Of a stretch of 7,449 nucleotides of DNA, positions 6,406-7,449 are shown piece after piece. Numbering within the stretch: position 1 is the first letter of the stretch; the number at the start of each line of letters is the position of its first letter. Where the stretch lies: positions 1 through 7,449 of the forward strand of contig JAGPDJ010000108.1 of assembly GCA_018057635.1 (NCBI GenBank), in the 5' to 3' direction. Below the pieces are notes generated by a model that was given only the letters and a program-made list of their open reading frames with translations, searched no databases and was not told the DNA's origin. Source of the stretch: Ferruginibacter sp. Its GTDB lineage: Bacteria > Bacteroidota > Bacteroidia > Chitinophagales > Chitinophagaceae. The position numbers were made by a program, and so were the translations under genes.

Positions 6406-6437
6406 TTGCTTAATTTTTCTGAAAATATTTTTTGTTT

Positions 6438-7325
6438 TTAGTTTGTCAGTTCAAAGAATTTGCTTTCCAGGCTTTTCTTTTTTAATTGCAGGTGCGACAA
6501 GATGATGCCGTTATTAAAACAAAACTGATTGATCGCAGAAAGGTCTGCCTGGCCGGAAGGAAAAAACACCCGCACTACTTTTTCGGCTGTATCAACCTTA
6601 CTTGTTCCGGGCATTTTCATCATTGTGTTTTGCAAATGATTAAGATCAGCTGCACTTATTTCCACCATATCCTCGTTCACCAGTATCTCATTTACATCGC
6701 CATGGGTAATTAGTGTTCCCTGTTTCAGAATCGCCACATGGGTGCATACTTTTTCCACCTCATCCAGCAGGTGGCTGGCCATAATGATCGTTTTGCCCTG
6801 TTTGGACAATTTTTTTATGAGCTCCCGGATCTCCGCTATTCCCACAGGGTCCAGGCCGTTGGTGGGTTCATCAAAAACAAGCACTTCCGGGTTACCGAGC
6901 AATGCAGCACCTATGGCTAACCGTTGTTTCATGCCCAGGCTGTAAGTATTGAACCTGGAATTTTTCCGGCTGGTTAAATTAACGATTTCCAGCACCCGGT
7001 CAATATCATCATCTCCCCTACCTTTAATGGATGCTGCGATCTTTAAATTTTGTACTGCCGTTAAATAATGATAAAAATTGGGTGTTTCCAGGAGCGTGCC
7101 GATTTGCTTGCGTTGCGAATTGGTAGGTTCTGCACCGAAAATCCTGTACCCGCCGCCAGATGCTTTCAATACATCCATGATTATACCCAATAAGGTAGTT
7201 TTACCGCTTCCGTTAGGCCCAAGTATTCCAAAAACAGTACCGGATGGAACAGAAAAACTAACATTCTTCAATGCCTTGATGTTACCGTAGTTTTTGGAAA
7301 GGTTCTCAACTGTTAATATCTCCAT
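6438..7325 (-). CDS. ABC transporter ATP-binding protein (ABC-2 exporter type)
   Basis: A 295-residue nucleotide-binding subunit that powers the permease encoded just downstream. The Walker A motif GPNGSGKT is at 36-43, the ABC signature YSLGMKQRL at 128-136, Walker B EVLVFDE at 147-153 with catalytic Glu153, the D-loop GLDP at 157-160, and the switch histidine His185 in ASH. The Q-loop position carries Glu80 in TLLETPNFYHYLTA (77-90), which is usual in the BcrA/NatA-like subgroup and is not a defect. After the core (about 1-215), residues 219-295 form a small C-terminal domain ending in SLESKFFELTN, also typical of this subgroup, whose members export peptides, lipids or ions or act in self-protection. 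The substrate is unknown. The ATG at 7325 directly precedes MEILTVENLSKNYG, a standard start. It is the first gene of the operon; the upstream gap carries a heptamer repeat. Confidence 0.96.
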   Translation of the reverse strand: MEILTVENLSKNYGNIKALKNVSFSVPSGTVFGILGPNGSGKTTLLGIIMDVLKASGGGYRIFGAEPTNSQRKQIGTLLETPNFYHYLTAVQNLKIAASIKGRGDDDIDRVLEIVNLTSRKNSRFNTYSLGMKQRLAIGAALLGNPEVLVFDEPTNGLDPVGIAEIRELIKKLSKQGKTIIMASHLLDEVEKVCTHVAILKQGTLITHGDVNEILVNEDMVEISAADLNHLQNTMMKMPGTSKVDTAEKVVRVFFPSGQADLSAINQFCFNNGIILSHLQLKKKSLESKFFELTN

Positions 7326-7449
7326 TATTAATTGGTTTCTTTTACCGCGTCAAGATAATTGTTTTTATTTATGACTTGGATTAATATTATGATAAATGGT
7401 AAGGGGTGATGGTTGTTGGATGTTAGCTGTTAGTTATTAGTTGTTAGTT
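7326..7449. other. Gap upstream of the ABC operon (no gene seen)
   Basis: These 124 bases hold no convincing reading frame. Read toward the operon, they start with a heptamer repeat array and then run through AT-rich DNA. The best promoter-like string on the minus strand is TATCTTGA, a 7-of-8 match to TAnnTTTG, about 25 bases before the ATG at 7325, with no clear -33 partner. The operon promoter is probably here but cannot be fixed by eye. Confidence 0.5.
7414..7449. repeat. Degenerate 7-base tandem repeat (TGTTAGT type), running off the right edge
   Basis: Five consecutive units are visible: TGTTGGA (7414-7420), TGTTAGC (7421-7427), TGTTAGT (7428-7434), TATTAGT (7435-7441) and TGTTAGT (7442-7448), with a sixth beginning at the last base. 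On the other strand the unit is ACTAACA. The array lies about 90 bases upstream of the ABC ATPase start and its full length is not known because the window ends. Confidence 0.75.

Noticed and set aside
6738..6945. Plus-strand frames of 60 and 67 codons opposite the ABC ATPase gene
   Set aside because: They mirror the Walker B and signature region of the ATPase and have no independent support.

Overview
The window looks like chromosomal DNA of a member of the Bacteroidota, most plausibly the Chitinophagaceae; that placement rests on protein style and is an inference. The evidence is AT-rich short gaps, several copies of the Bacteroidota -7 promoter element TAnnTTTG directly upstream of genes, no clear Shine-Dalgarno sequences, signal peptides ending in A/S-Q, a DUF6427-like membrane protein, and a stand-alone PurQ. 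Seven complete genes and one partial gene fill almost all of it. No RNA gene, insertion sequence, CRISPR array or phage gene was seen. The longest gene-free stretch is the 124 bases at the right end.

Positions 1-4562 hold five genes, all on the minus strand, so transcription runs from right to left. In that order they are a secreted 514-residue protein of unknown function, a polytopic DUF6427-like membrane protein with a GTG start, purQ (glutaminase subunit of FGAM synthase), a small secreted DsbD-alpha-like protein with a CX4C redox pair, and the start of dsbD, which leaves the window at base 1. Gaps are 45 to 88 bases. TAnnTTTG elements before purQ and before the DsbD-alpha-like gene suggest internal promoters, so this is probably several overlapping transcription units.

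Positions 4654-5586 hold the only plus-strand gene, a TIGR01777/YfcH-type NAD(P)-binding epimerase-like protein, divergent from the 514-residue gene. It ends by overlapping, tail to tail by 6 bases, the permease gene of a two-gene ABC-2 type transporter operon (ATPase 7325-6438, permease 6405-5581, minus strand). Upstream of that operon lies a short gap ending in a degenerate heptamer tandem repeat (TGTTAGT type) that runs off the window.

The most interesting point is the disulfide-reductase pair. The N-terminal (alpha) domain of the DsbD-like membrane protein has lost both redox cysteines: they align with Gly134 and Phe139. The small secreted paralogue encoded just upstream keeps them (Cys133, Cys138). 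This suggests that the periplasmic electron-output role has moved to a separate protein acting in trans. Otherwise this is an ordinary housekeeping region, and I found no clearly new multi-gene system.
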